From contig JAEYAR010000203.1 of NCBI GenBank assembly GCA_023404715.1, forward strand, positions 13,116-77,115: DNA of 64,000 bases, given 5' to 3'. The DNA is from Bacillota bacterium (lineage in GTDB: Bacteria; Bacillota; Clostridia; Christensenellales; Aristaeellaceae). The notes under the pieces were generated by a model. It had not been told where the DNA came from. It saw only the letters and a list, made by a program, of their open reading frames with translations, and made no database searches. A program made the position numbers and the translations under genes. Positions 13,264 through 21,323 of this stretch are shown piece after piece. Every line of letters begins with the position of its first letter. Position 1 is the first letter of the stretch.

Positions 13264-15569
13264 AAAAGAAAAACACCCTGCGTAAAAAGTTGCTGCGGGA
13301 TATGACGCGGGCCAAATTGCAGTTTATCTCCATGATGCTGCTGTGCGCGTTGGGCACCTGGGTGTTCAGCGGGCTGGACGCCGCCTGGCGCATGATCGAC
13401 CGCACGATCGAGACGTACTACGAAGAACAGAACCTCGCGGATTTCTGGGTACAGCTGCCCGGCGCGGACCGCGAAGCCCTGCGGCGGGTGGAGCGTCTGC
13501 CCGGCGTCAGGCAGGTGCAAATGCGCGTGAACGCGCAGATGGATACCGATCTTGCGAGCGAAGCCACATTGCAGGTGCACGGCTACGACGGCGAGGCCGA
13601 CATTAACGCGCCGCTGCTACAAGACGGGCAGCTGCTCGCCGCGAGCGACAAGCGTGGCATTCTACTGGAAAAGCAGTTCGCAGAGGCGAACGGCCTTCGC
13701 GTCGGCGACCGCTTCCGCCTGAAATTGGACGACTATGAACAGGCCTTTACCGTGCGCGGGCTGATCCTGAGTCCGGAGTACGTGATCACCGCCAAGGACG
13801 TGTCGCCCGATCCGCTGCACTACGGCTTTGCGATCGTCAACATGGATGCGCTCGCCCCGATTCCCGCGAGCGAATTGATCGTAGACCTGGAGGAGGGCGC
13901 GGACGTGGACGCGGTTAGGGCGCGCATCGAGAGCCTGTATCCCTATGCGCTCGTCGTGGACCAAAAGACGAACAGCTCTACGCAGCGCACGCGCAGCGAC
14001 GTCACGATGTACAGGAAGCTGTCGTACGTCTTCCCGCTGCTCGCCTTTGCCGTCTCCTCGATGATCGTGCTGACGACCATTACGCGCCTGATCGACAACC
14101 AGCGCATGCAGCTGGGCACGCTCAAGGCGTTAGGCTACGGCGGAAACAAGGTGACGCGGCATTATCTCTCCTATGCGGTCTATCCCTCCATCGTCGGCGC
14201 GCTGCTCGGCCTCGCCGTCGGCCGGCTCACGCTGCCGCAGATGCTTTGGGATATGGAGGCCAGCCATTACGTATTCCCCTATCAGCTGCGCGCGCCCGTA
14301 TCCCTCGCGGCATGGGGCGTATGCGCCCTCGCCGTCGCGCTCAGCTGCCTGGTCTGCTACACCGCCTATCGCAAGGCGGCCCGGGAGGTGACCGCGTCCC
14401 TGCTGCGGCCCAAGCCGCCCAAGGACGGCAACCGCATCCTGCTCGAGCGCTTTACGGGCCTATGGAGGCGCTTTAACTTCAACACCAAGATGGTGGCGCG
14501 CAACCTTTTTCGCAACAAGCTGCGCGCGGTCATGCTGCTGATCGGCATTCTGTGCTGTAACATGCTGATCATCACGTCCCTGGGCCTGGAGGATTCGGTT
14601 CGCTACTTTGTAGGCGGATATTATGACGGCACGATTCAATACGACCTGCGCGCCGACCTAACGGACGAGGGTGGCACGGCGGAATCGTACCACAAGCGCC
14701 TGGACGCGCAGCGTATCGAGGGGATCATGGAAAAGGCCGTAAGCCTGCGCACCGCGCAGGAGGCGCGCACGACGCACCTCACCGTGCTGGAGCCCGGGCA
14801 ACAGCTGCTCCATCTGGGCAAGGATCGAACGTACATCGAAATTCCCGCCCAGGGCATAGCCGTGACGGAAAAGCTCTGCCAGGTGGTAGGGATCGGCCTG
14901 GGAGATACGGTAGAAATCTGGCTGCCGGGCGACGACCGCCCGATCCGCCAAGCGGTAACGCAGATCGTCTACTGCAACATCGGCCAAGGCATTTACATGG
15001 ATCAGGCGCTGTGGGATACGCTGGGCAAGGGGGCGTTTAGGCCGACCGCGCTGCTGCTCAAGGATCCGACGGACGCGTGCGTGGCGATGGTGAAGCAGAT
15101 GGATGAGCTGGACGCCGTCAAGGACCCGATCGTGCAGCACGAGCAAAACCTCGGGATCCTCGAGAGCCTGACGGGCATCTTCAACCTGATGTCCGGCGCG
15201 GCCCTGGGCCTCGCCTTCGTCATCCTATACAACATGGGCATCCTCAATTTTATGGAGAGGAGCCGCGAGTACGCGACGCTCAAGGTGCTCGGATACCATC
15301 AAAAGGAGATCAAACGGTTGATGGTGCGCGAAAACAACTGGATTACGACGTTGGGCGTGCTGCTGGGCATCGGACCGGGCATCTGGCTTACAGGCGTAGT
15401 CATGCGTTCCGTCGAATCCGACGAGATGGTCTACGGCTCGCATGTGGCGCTGCAATCCATCCTCATCGCGTGCGTTGTCACGTTTGCGTTCTCCCGGTTC
15501 GTCCAATGGATTTTGACCCGAAACGTAAGGAAGATCGACATGGTCACCTCGCTCAAGAGCGTGGAATAA
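13257..15569 (+). CDS. ABC transporter permease with two FtsX domains
   Basis: 770 residues. After an N-terminal helix (about 21-40) come a large extracytoplasmic domain and three helices of a first FtsX unit (SYVFPLLAFAVSSMIVLTTI, YAVYPSIVGALLGLAVG, WGVCALAVALSCLVCY). A second copy follows: a helix near 420, an external domain and three final helices ending at FTFSRFVQWIL-like sequence. The ribosome-binding site GGAGGAG is in the end of the ATPase gene. With the ATPase and the adaptor it forms a mechanotransmission-type exporter or envelope complex, not a pump through a classic channel. Cargo unknown. Confidence 0.85.
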   Translation: MVKKKNTLRKKLLRDMTRAKLQFISMMLLCALGTWVFSGLDAAWRMIDRTIETYYEEQNLADFWVQLPGADREALRRVERLPGVRQVQMRVNAQMDTDLASEATLQVHGYDGEADINAPLLQDGQLLAASDKRGILLEKQFAEANGLRVGDRFRLKLDDYEQAFTVRGLILSPEYVITAKDVSPDPLHYGFAIVNMDALAPIPASELIVDLEEGADVDAVRARIESLYPYALVVDQKTNSSTQRTRSDVTMYRKLSYVFPLLAFAVSSMIVLTTITRLIDNQRMQLGTLKALGYGGNKVTRHYLSYAVYPSIVGALLGLAVGRLTLPQMLWDMEASHYVFPYQLRAPVSLAAWGVCALAVALSCLVCYTAYRKAAREVTASLLRPKPPKDGNRILLERFTGLWRRFNFNTKMVARNLFRNKLRAVMLLIGILCCNMLIITSLGLEDSVRYFVGGYYDGTIQYDLRADLTDEGGTAESYHKRLDAQRIEGIMEKAVSLRTAQEARTTHLTVLEPGQQLLHLGKDRTYIEIPAQGIAVTEKLCQVVGIGLGDTVEIWLPGDDRPIRQAVTQIVYCNIGQGIYMDQALWDTLGKGAFRPTALLLKDPTDACVAMVKQMDELDAVKDPIVQHEQNLGILESLTGIFNLMSGAALGLAFVILYNMGILNFMERSREYATLKVLGYHQKEIKRLMVRENNWITTLGVLLGIGPGIWLTGVVMRSVESDEMVYGSHVALQSILIACVVTFAFSRFVQWILTRNVRKIDMVTSLKSVE

Positions 15570-15619
15570 GCGCGGATAAAGCCCTATGCAACCGCTCAAC
15601 CAAGAAAGGAATGTTTGTT

Positions 15620-16684
15620 ATGCGGAAAGTTACATGCCTGCTGCTCACCCTGCTGATGGCCCTGACGGGAAGCTTTGCCCTCGCGGATACCGATCTGAGC
15701 GCTATGAATACGGCGACCGGCGAGGTGGAGGCGGTGCGTACCGTCGATCTCGTCGCGCCCTTTTCGGGTACGCTCAAACCCTTCGATGTGGAGCGCGGCG
15801 ACCGCCTGAAGGCGGGCGAAACGCTCTTCGAGCTGGATACGACCCGGATATACGCCCCCTGCGACGGCAAGCTGGGCGCGCTGTTCGCAGCGGCCGGGGA
15901 CGACGCAGACGCGCTCACCCGCCGCTACGGCGGCCTGGCGGCGATCGAACCGTCTGAAAATCTGATCCTGCAGGCGACGACGTCCGGCGCTTACGATCAG
16001 GCGGAGAACAAGTTGCTGCACGTTGGCGAGAAGCTCTACTTCAAAAATACATCCGGCAAGAAGACGACCGGCACGGGGCGTGTGACCGCCGTGACGCAGG
16101 ACGGCTATCAGGTAGAGATCCTCACCGGCTCGCCGGAGGTGAAGGAGAGCGTGAACCTCTATCGCGACGCGTTCTATACGAGAGAGAGCTGCGTAGGCAA
16201 GGGAACCTGCACGCCGGCGGATGCGGTTAGCGTGCTCGGCACAGGCCGCGTGCTCAAGGTGCACGCCGCGCAGGGCCAGAGCGTGAGAGCGGGCGACCTG
16301 CTCTTTGAGACGGTGGGCGCGGACGCGGATCCCGATGAACTGAGCGCGCAGGTCTACGCGCCCTCCGCGGGCGTGATGGGCGCCATCGCCGTACAAGACG
16401 GGCAGCAGGTGTATAAGGGGCAGCTCCTTTGCACGATCCACGACGAGAGCGCCTTGCAGATTACTGCGGATGTGGACGAGATGGACCTGGGCGCGCTTAC
16501 GGTGGGGGACAGCCTGCCCGTCGTATTCGACCGCTTCCCCGATATGGTGTATCAGGGAACGGTGACATCGATCTCCGCGATGGGCACGGTCAAGCAGAAC
16601 GCCAGCTACTACACGGTAAAGCTCGCCGTCGGCGGCGCTAACCTGCTGCTGGGTATGAGCGCGACGGTTTACCTTTCCAAATAA
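15620..16684 (+). CDS. HlyD/MacA-like periplasmic adaptor subunit
   Basis: 354 residues. A cleavable signal peptide (MRKVTCLLLTLLMALTGSFALA) precedes two lipoyl-like half motifs: VDLVAPFSGTLKPFDVERGD with AGETLFELDT near residues 40-75, and LSAQVYAPSAGVMGAIAVQDGQ near 245. The C-terminal barrel ends KLAVGGANLLLGMSATVYL, typical of RND/MacA-type adaptor proteins. The central coiled hairpin is short or missing, as in Gram-positive members. Start at 15620, 9 bases after AAGAAAGGA. It partners the MacB-like pair upstream. Confidence 0.8.
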   Translation: MRKVTCLLLTLLMALTGSFALADTDLSAMNTATGEVEAVRTVDLVAPFSGTLKPFDVERGDRLKAGETLFELDTTRIYAPCDGKLGALFAAAGDDADALTRRYGGLAAIEPSENLILQATTSGAYDQAENKLLHVGEKLYFKNTSGKKTTGTGRVTAVTQDGYQVEILTGSPEVKESVNLYRDAFYTRESCVGKGTCTPADAVSVLGTGRVLKVHAAQGQSVRAGDLLFETVGADADPDELSAQVYAPSAGVMGAIAVQDGQQVYKGQLLCTIHDESALQITADVDEMDLGALTVGDSLPVVFDRFPDMVYQGTVTSISAMGTVKQNASYYTVKLAVGGANLLLGMSATVYLSK

Positions 16685-16718
16685 TGAAGAGAACTATCCC
16701 GCAAGGGGGGAATGAGCC

Positions 16719-17306
16719 ATGGCGACGGCGTTCAATGCGCAGGAGCGTGAAACCATCACAGGGCTGATCAAGGATGCCGCCCGGCGCTGTGCGGGGACGA
16801 TCGGCATGAAAAGGACGACGCTAGAGCAACTGACGCACGAGGCGGGCATCTCCAAGAGCGCGTTTTACCGGTTTTACGAGAGCAAGGAGCACCTGTTTCT
16901 GGATATCTTCGAGGAGTGGCATACGGAGGTTTACGGCAGCGCGGAGGACGTGATCAGAAACCGGACGGATCTACCCATCAAAGCACGGATATCAATGGCC
17001 GTTCTTACGGCATGCCGCGTGATGGGAGAGGGACAAACGATGGCGCTATTCGCAGAGGATTTGCCGGCCATGCTGAGGCGGCTGCCGCCGGAGTGCATCG
17101 CCCAGCACTACCACAGCGACGACCAGCACATCGAGCGGTTGATCGCGCTCTCGGGCGCGCGCCTGAAAGTTCCCAAGGAGACGGCCAGCGCAATCCTGCG
17201 CATCCTCTTCATGAGCCTCTTTCAGCGCGCCGATATCGGCGACAACTATGAGGAGGCGCTGGAGGTGCTCGTGCAATGCACCTGCGAACAGATCATTGAG
17301 GCATAG
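16719..17306 (+). CDS. TetR family transcriptional regulator
   Basis: 195 residues. The N-terminal helix-turn-helix reads RTTLEQLTHEAGISKSAFYRFYESKEHLFLDIF, the TetR signature. The C-terminal ligand domain is helical and unspecific. GGGGGG-rich ribosome-binding site at 16706-16711. As the last gene of the ABC/adaptor operon it probably represses that operon, through the palindrome at 12502-12532. A drug or envelope-active compound as inducer is only a guess. Confidence 0.88.
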   Translation: MATAFNAQERETITGLIKDAARRCAGTIGMKRTTLEQLTHEAGISKSAFYRFYESKEHLFLDIFEEWHTEVYGSAEDVIRNRTDLPIKARISMAVLTACRVMGEGQTMALFAEDLPAMLRRLPPECIAQHYHSDDQHIERLIALSGARLKVPKETASAILRILFMSLFQRADIGDNYEEALEVLVQCTCEQIIEA

Positions 17307-17320
17307 GCATGAAGAAAACA

Positions 17321-17370
17321 CCCCCGCACGGCGTCCATGGGCATTCGGACGGCGTGCGGGGGGTCCTTTA
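17321..17370 (+). terminator. Terminator of the MacB-like operon
   Basis: CCCCCGCACGGCGTCC (17321-17336) pairs with GGACGGCGTGCGGGGG (17347-17362) with one mismatch, followed by TCCTTTA. Confidence 0.7.
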
Positions 17371-17379
17371 ACGTTTGTT

Positions 17380-18006
17380 CTATCGCTTAAACATATATGG
17401 GGTATACTGTGTCAATCGACGAATAAGTTTTCTTCGTTGACGCCCCTGAGGCTGCTTTGTATAAAATTCCATAACCCATTTGCGAAATAGAGTATCTTTT
17501 CTAAATGAATAACCATTAAGGGTTTTATACCCACAATCAAGAATTGATTGTTCTAATCTTGAGATACAGAATAGAAATAATGTTTGATAACCTATGGAGA
17601 TCATCAAATAGATGATCCGAATCTGTTCCAATGCAGACCCCTTGCCCAAAAACGCAGAACGATCCCTCATATCGCACCAGTTAAGAAAAGAATACAATTG
17701 ACCCTGCAATTTCTTTTGATATGCAGGATTATTTGGCCCTGCATGGTGTAACAGTAAAGATTCATTTGATGATTGAGGATTGGTTATTTGATCACGGCAT
17801 AGCATGCACGCCAGTAGTTCATATCGTCTTTCCTTCAAAAGCTTTTGTTTTATTCGCAGATGATCATCTGAATCACAGGGAAGGATGCCCATAATTTTCA
17901 GTACAGTATTGTGGTTTTTGGCACACCATAAGGTGGGCTCGAGAATTTGCAGAAACAACGAAGGATCAATCTTCCATTTTCCAACTTCTAAAGATAAACT
18001 AGACAT
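17380..18006 (-). CDS. Unknown family protein, copy 2
   Basis: 208 residues, homologous to the product at 11285-11851. Shared blocks include IMG..P.D near residue 38, LL.E.RYEL..CML..D near 58-70 and GQLYSFLNWCD..D.SAFLGKGSAL near 100-125. The C-terminus here is intact and basic (QPQGRQRRKLIRRL). No known domain. The gene is markedly AT-rich compared with its neighbours. It is divergent from an XRE regulator, and the two share an operator region with two palindromes. This suggests a small acquired module, perhaps defence or toxin-like, but the function is unknown. Confidence 0.7.
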   Translation of the reverse strand: MSSLSLEVGKWKIDPSLFLQILEPTLWCAKNHNTVLKIMGILPCDSDDHLRIKQKLLKERRYELLACMLCRDQITNPQSSNESLLLHHAGPNNPAYQKKLQGQLYSFLNWCDMRDRSAFLGKGSALEQIRIIYLMISIGYQTLFLFCISRLEQSILDCGYKTLNGYSFRKDTLFRKWVMEFYTKQPQGRQRRKLIRRLTQYTPYMFKR

Positions 18007-18027
18007 CCTTTTATGCAGCTCCTTTTT

Positions 18028-18090
18028 AACGGAATTCCGTTTACTGCTTCATGATATCAAAAAATAATCAAAAGTCAACGGAATACCGTT
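18028..18090. promoter_or_regulatory. Divergent operator with paired 14-bp palindromes
   Basis: AACGGAATTCCGTT (18028-18041, perfect palindrome) and AACGGAATACCGTT (18077-18090, one central mismatch) are 49 bases apart. Between and over them lies a minus-strand promoter for the unknown protein: TTGACT starting in the right palindrome, 16 bases, TATCAT. The left palindrome covers its early transcribed region. A likely site for the XRE protein. Confidence 0.7.
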
Positions 18091-18153
18091 AAACAAAAAG
18101 AAAAAATGCTGTTATCCTTTCTGTGTATAGAAAAAGAAAGGATGGTAGTATTT

Positions 18154-18396
18154 ATGAATATCACACAAGCTGTGGTCGCGAGAATTGATGAATTATGTGC
18201 AAAAAGAACATATACAGTGAATGGAATAAGCACTATATCAGGAATGACACAATCTACAGTAAACGATATTATGAAAGGAACGACGCAAAATCCAGGTATT
18301 GTCACGCTGCACAAACTATGTGTGGGTCTAGATATCTCTGTACGAGATTTTTTTGATTCGCCTTTATTTGTCGATCTAGAGCCGCCTGTAAAGTAA
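18154..18396 (+). CDS. XRE family helix-turn-helix regulator
   Basis: 80 residues, almost only a HTH_XRE fold: ITQAVVARIDELCAKRTYTV, then NGISTISGMTQSTVNDIMKG as the recognition helix pair, and NPGIVTLHKLCVGLDISVRDFF, which is the typical end of the domain. AAAGGATGG precedes the ATG at 18154; ATG 18142 is possible. It is AT-rich like its divergent neighbour and probably represses both through the paired palindromes. Confidence 0.85.
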   Translation: MNITQAVVARIDELCAKRTYTVNGISTISGMTQSTVNDIMKGTTQNPGIVTLHKLCVGLDISVRDFFDSPLFVDLEPPVK

Positions 18397-18489
18397 ACAG
18401 CAGCGACATGACGTTAAAAGATAATCCCGTGCTGTGTCTATAATTGCTCAGAACACCGCACGGGATTTAGTTAACGAATAAAGGTCTTT

Positions 18490-19188
18490 TCATTTCACCG
18501 CGCGAATCATCGGGGTATGGTCGTCCCCCGGCAGATAACCTATCAGCTCTACGCGCGTAAAGCCCGCCTCGCGCATCGCCTGTATCTCATGCTCCGGCGT
18601 CAGCGGCGTATCGAAGTGGACGAAGGCGTCCGGGGCAATCCCGTCACGCGCGCGCCTGCGGGCGGACTCGGCGAAGACCAGATCCTCGATCGCCTGGGTG
18701 CGGGCAACGTAATCGCATTCCAGATAGATGCCGCCCGGCTTTAGGCAGCGGCGCAGCTTGGCGAAGAGCTGCGTCTTTTTTGCTTGCGTAAAGTGGTGCA
18801 GCGTCTCAAACGAGACCGCCGCGTCAAAGCAATCTTCGCCCAGCGGATGTGCAAAGTAGTCCGCCCGCACGAGGCGCAGTCGCTTATCCCCGTGCTTGCG
18901 CTGAAGCTGCGAAAGCATTTCCTCTGACAAATCGATGCCGGTCACTTGAAGGCTTGGAAAGCGGGCAAAGATGCAGTCCAGCTCCAGGCCCGTGCCACAG
19001 CCGATGTCTAGCAGCGTTTGAATCCCCTCGGGCAACAGGTTGGCCATCCAGGAATAGTGCGCCTTCCAGGTGGACATATGGTCTTCATATTCTTCGATGC
19101 GCGCGTCGAAGAAGGTGTCCATGGCCTCCAGCGGCACGTCCTTCGTTTCGTCCAGCCACGCTTTGAGCGCCAGTTCATCCTGCTCCAT
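18490..19188 (-). CDS. Class I SAM-dependent methyltransferase
   Basis: 232 residues. Motif I LLDIGCGTGLELD at about 46-58, the acidic end of beta 2 in VTGIDLSEEML, motif in LVRADYFAHPLGEDCFDAAVSFETLHHF, and post-motif LKPGGIYLECDY define a Rossmann-fold methyltransferase of the Methyltransf_11/25 type. The start at 19188 is 7 bases after GGAGGG; ATG 19194 is too close to it. The substrate cannot be inferred; no biosynthetic neighbour is present. Confidence 0.85.
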   Translation of the reverse strand: MEQDELALKAWLDETKDVPLEAMDTFFDARIEEYEDHMSTWKAHYSWMANLLPEGIQTLLDIGCGTGLELDCIFARFPSLQVTGIDLSEEMLSQLQRKHGDKRLRLVRADYFAHPLGEDCFDAAVSFETLHHFTQAKKTQLFAKLRRCLKPGGIYLECDYVARTQAIEDLVFAESARRRARDGIAPDAFVHFDTPLTPEHEIQAMREAGFTRVELIGYLPGDDHTPMIRAVK

Positions 19189-19287
19189 CGGCATTCCCTC
19201 CCGTTTAATCGCTAAGGGATATTGTAAGCCCCGGACGATTTGCTTGTCTACCTCTCGTTTGATTCTGAATGAAATTTGAGGCGGCAT

Positions 19288-19647
19288 TCAGACGCCTGCC
19301 TCGTTTTCCTGAACCCGCATGCGCACTACGCGACGGATGAGGTCGTATGGGAGGGGTTTGCCGTAAGGCAGCTGAACGCCGCCCTTGGTCGTCTTATATT
19401 CCGGCGCTTCTTTGCGAAACATCTCCACGCCGCTGGGCGCGGGATACAGACCGATATGCCGCTTGGCGATGGCGAAGTGGATGAGGTTGCCGTGGTACGC
19501 AAACGTCGGCATGCCCCAACTGATCTTTTCCGTCGCCATCGGAGCTTCTTCCAGAATGACGCGCCGCAGCGTCTGAAGCGTCTCCTGGATTTCCTGCGGG
19601 CACGACGCGATGTATTCGTCGATGGTCGTGATCTTGGGCTCTGCCAT
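19288..19647 (-). CDS. DUF1801 (YdhG-like) protein
   Basis: 119 residues, matching DUF1801 from end to end: TIDEYIASCPQEIQETLQTL, KISWGMPTFAYHGNLIHFA, HIGLYPAPSGVEMF and a final IRRVVRMRV. These small proteins are sometimes described as iron-chaperone-like (the frataxin-like fold of YdhG); the exact role here is uncertain. AGGAGG lies 8 bases before the ATG at 19647. Its promoter on the minus strand is TTGTTA (19709-19704), 17 bases, TATAAT (19686-19681). Confidence 0.8.
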   Translation of the reverse strand: MAEPKITTIDEYIASCPQEIQETLQTLRRVILEEAPMATEKISWGMPTFAYHGNLIHFAIAKRHIGLYPAPSGVEMFRKEAPEYKTTKGGVQLPYGKPLPYDLIRRVVRMRVQENEAGV

Positions 19648-19680
19648 ATGGGTACCTCCTATGCATTTTGTGTGCTTTTC

Positions 19681-19709
19681 ATTATAGCAGCCTCCTGATG
19701 GAATAACAA
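19681..19709 (-). promoter_or_regulatory. Promoter of the DUF1801 gene
   Basis: TTGTTA (19709-19704), a 17-base spacer and TATAAT (19686-19681) on the minus strand. Confidence 0.65.
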
Positions 19710-19733
19710 CCAGGGCTGAGCGTAAAATGCGCA

Positions 19734-19762
19734 TTGCTAAAGCGCGCAAATAAAGATAAAAT
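19734..19762 (+). promoter_or_regulatory. Promoter of the LytTR two-component operon
   Basis: TTGCTA (19734-19739), 17 bases, TAAAAT (19757-19762), 22 bases before the response regulator start. Confidence 0.55.
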
Positions 19763-19784
19763 AATGAAAAACGGATAAGAAAGA

Positions 19785-20495
19785 GTGAGATTATTGGCCT
19801 TACATATTGCCATCTGCGACGACGAGTCGCAGGATCAGGCGTATTTGCAAAAAATTGTCGCTCTATGGGTAGAAAAAAAGAAAATAATGGCCCATATAAC
19901 GACATACAACAGCGCCGAATCATTTTTATTCTCCTTGGGCGAAGACGACGCCGTTGATATCCTGCTGCTGGATATCCAGATGGGGCGTATGGACGGCGTC
20001 TCGCTCGCTAAAAGGATAAGGCAGACAAACGAGCGTATGCAGATTGTCTTCATTACCGGCTACCCCGACTTTGCGCTCGAGAGTTACGAGGTATCCGCTT
20101 TGTACTACCTGATGAAGCCGGTTAATCTCGAAAAGCTATATCAAGTGCTCGATAAGGCCGTCTTGCGCTTGGCGGAGAAACCGCGAACGATCCTTTTAAG
20201 CGAGGAGGGCGGGACGACAGCGGTGAGCGCCGACGAGATTTGGTATGCGGAGGCCTTCTCCCATGATATCGCGCTTTACATGACACGAAAAACGCTGCAC
20301 CTGCGCATCCCGCTTAACACGCTTGAATCTCTTCTCGGCGAGGGCTTCTTTCGCTGCCATCGGTCCTATATCGTGAATATGAAACACGTGCGGCGTATTA
20401 CGAAAAAGGCAGTGATTTTAGAGGATGCGCGCGAGCTTCCGCTTTCCCGTTCGCTCTACGATGAAGCGAATCGCGTCTTTATCCAAATCCGTTAG
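19785..20495 (+). CDS. LytTR family response regulator
   Basis: 236 residues. The receiver domain has the acidic pair in IAICDDES, the phospho-acceptor in ILLLDIQMGRMDGVSLA near residue 65 and the conserved lysine in YYLMKPV near 112. The C-terminal LytTR domain (about 135-235) contains FFRCHRSYIVNMKHV, the hallmark of AgrA/ComE-type regulators, which bind paired direct repeats. Start is GTG 19785 or TTG 19794; neither has a strong ribosome-binding site. It is followed 11 bases later by its kinase, and such repeats lie just before the next gene pair. Confidence 0.88.
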   Translation: MRLLALHIAICDDESQDQAYLQKIVALWVEKKKIMAHITTYNSAESFLFSLGEDDAVDILLLDIQMGRMDGVSLAKRIRQTNERMQIVFITGYPDFALESYEVSALYYLMKPVNLEKLYQVLDKAVLRLAEKPRTILLSEEGGTTAVSADEIWYAEAFSHDIALYMTRKTLHLRIPLNTLESLLGEGFFRCHRSYIVNMKHVRRITKKAVILEDARELPLSRSLYDEANRVFIQIR

Positions 20496-20506
20496 GAGGC
20501 TTTAAA

Positions 20507-21241
20507 ATGTCGCTCAAAGCGATCGTTACGCTGGGTGCAGCCGCACTTCTGACGGCGGGGTCTTGTGCGCTATTGATCCGGCGCTATCTTATGCGGCTCG
20601 TTGATAAACGCATCTCTGCCTATCAAAACGACCTGGTCGCGCGCCACGTAGAGGAGGTGCAGAATATCTATAAGCAAATGCGCGGCTGGCGTCATGACTA
20701 TCACAGCCACATTCAGGCTATGCAGGCCTTCCGCGCACTGGGGCAGGATGACAAGCTGGACGAATACCTCGTAAAATTGAACGCCGACTTGGTATCTGTC
20801 GATACGCTGGTGAAGTCCGGCAACGTTATGGTCGACGCGATCCTCAACTCAAAGCTTTCGTTGTGTAAGAGTCGATGCATAGGAACCCATGTGAAAGCGG
20901 TTGTACCTTCCAAATTGACCCTATCAGAAATCGACCTGTGCGTGATCGTCGGCAATTTGCTTGATAACGCCATCGAAGCCAATCTGCGTTGCGAGGCGGC
21001 GGCGGATCGCTTCCTAAGGGTATATATCAATCTAAAAGGCGAGCAGCTGTACATCTCGATCACCAATGCGTCCGGGCGTCGAGCGCGCAGCGTTCAAGGG
21101 CGGTATATGAGCCTCAAGAGCGAACCCAACCACGGCTTTGGGTTGGCGCGCGTCGATCGGATTATCGGAAGATACGACGGATACATCCGTCGGGGCGACG
21201 AGGAGGGAGCATTCACTACCGAGGTGCTTTTGCCGCTTTGA
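20507..21241 (+). CDS. GHKL-type sensor histidine kinase with a single membrane helix
   Basis: 244 residues. One N-terminal helix (LGAAALLTAGSCALLI) is followed by a short coiled region, the phospho-acceptor motif WRHDYHSHIQAM near residue 65 and an AgrC-type ATPase domain with NLLDNAIEA near 151 and GFGLARV near 214. Unlike AgrC it lacks the multi-helix sensing domain, so it cannot sense a peptide in the usual way. GTTAGGAGG precedes the ATG. It should phosphorylate the LytTR regulator upstream. Confidence 0.87.
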   Translation: MSLKAIVTLGAAALLTAGSCALLIRRYLMRLVDKRISAYQNDLVARHVEEVQNIYKQMRGWRHDYHSHIQAMQAFRALGQDDKLDEYLVKLNADLVSVDTLVKSGNVMVDAILNSKLSLCKSRCIGTHVKAVVPSKLTLSEIDLCVIVGNLLDNAIEANLRCEAAADRFLRVYINLKGEQLYISITNASGRRARSVQGRYMSLKSEPNHGFGLARVDRIIGRYDGYIRRGDEEGAFTTEVLLPL

Positions 21242-21311
21242 CGTACAATTCGCGCCCACAGCGTGCAATTCGCGTCCAAATCCGCACAAACGCCCTATGA
21301 TTTTGTATACT
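21242..21311 (+). promoter_or_regulatory. Candidate LytTR-binding direct repeats and ABC promoter
   Basis: CGTACAATTCGCGCCCA (21242-21258) and CGTGCAATTCGCGTCCA (21262-21278) are direct repeats 20 bp apart, about two helical turns. They end 5 bases before a poor -35 (CGCACA, 21283-21288). TATACT follows at 21306-21311 with 17-base spacing. This is the layout of a LytTR-activated promoter. Confidence 0.6.
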
Positions 21312-21323
21312 GTCTGCGAGGTG

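Noticed and set aside
21138..21323. Longer N-terminus for the first ABC half-transporter
   Set aside because: It overlaps the kinase gene end and the direct repeats; no ribosome-binding site upstream.
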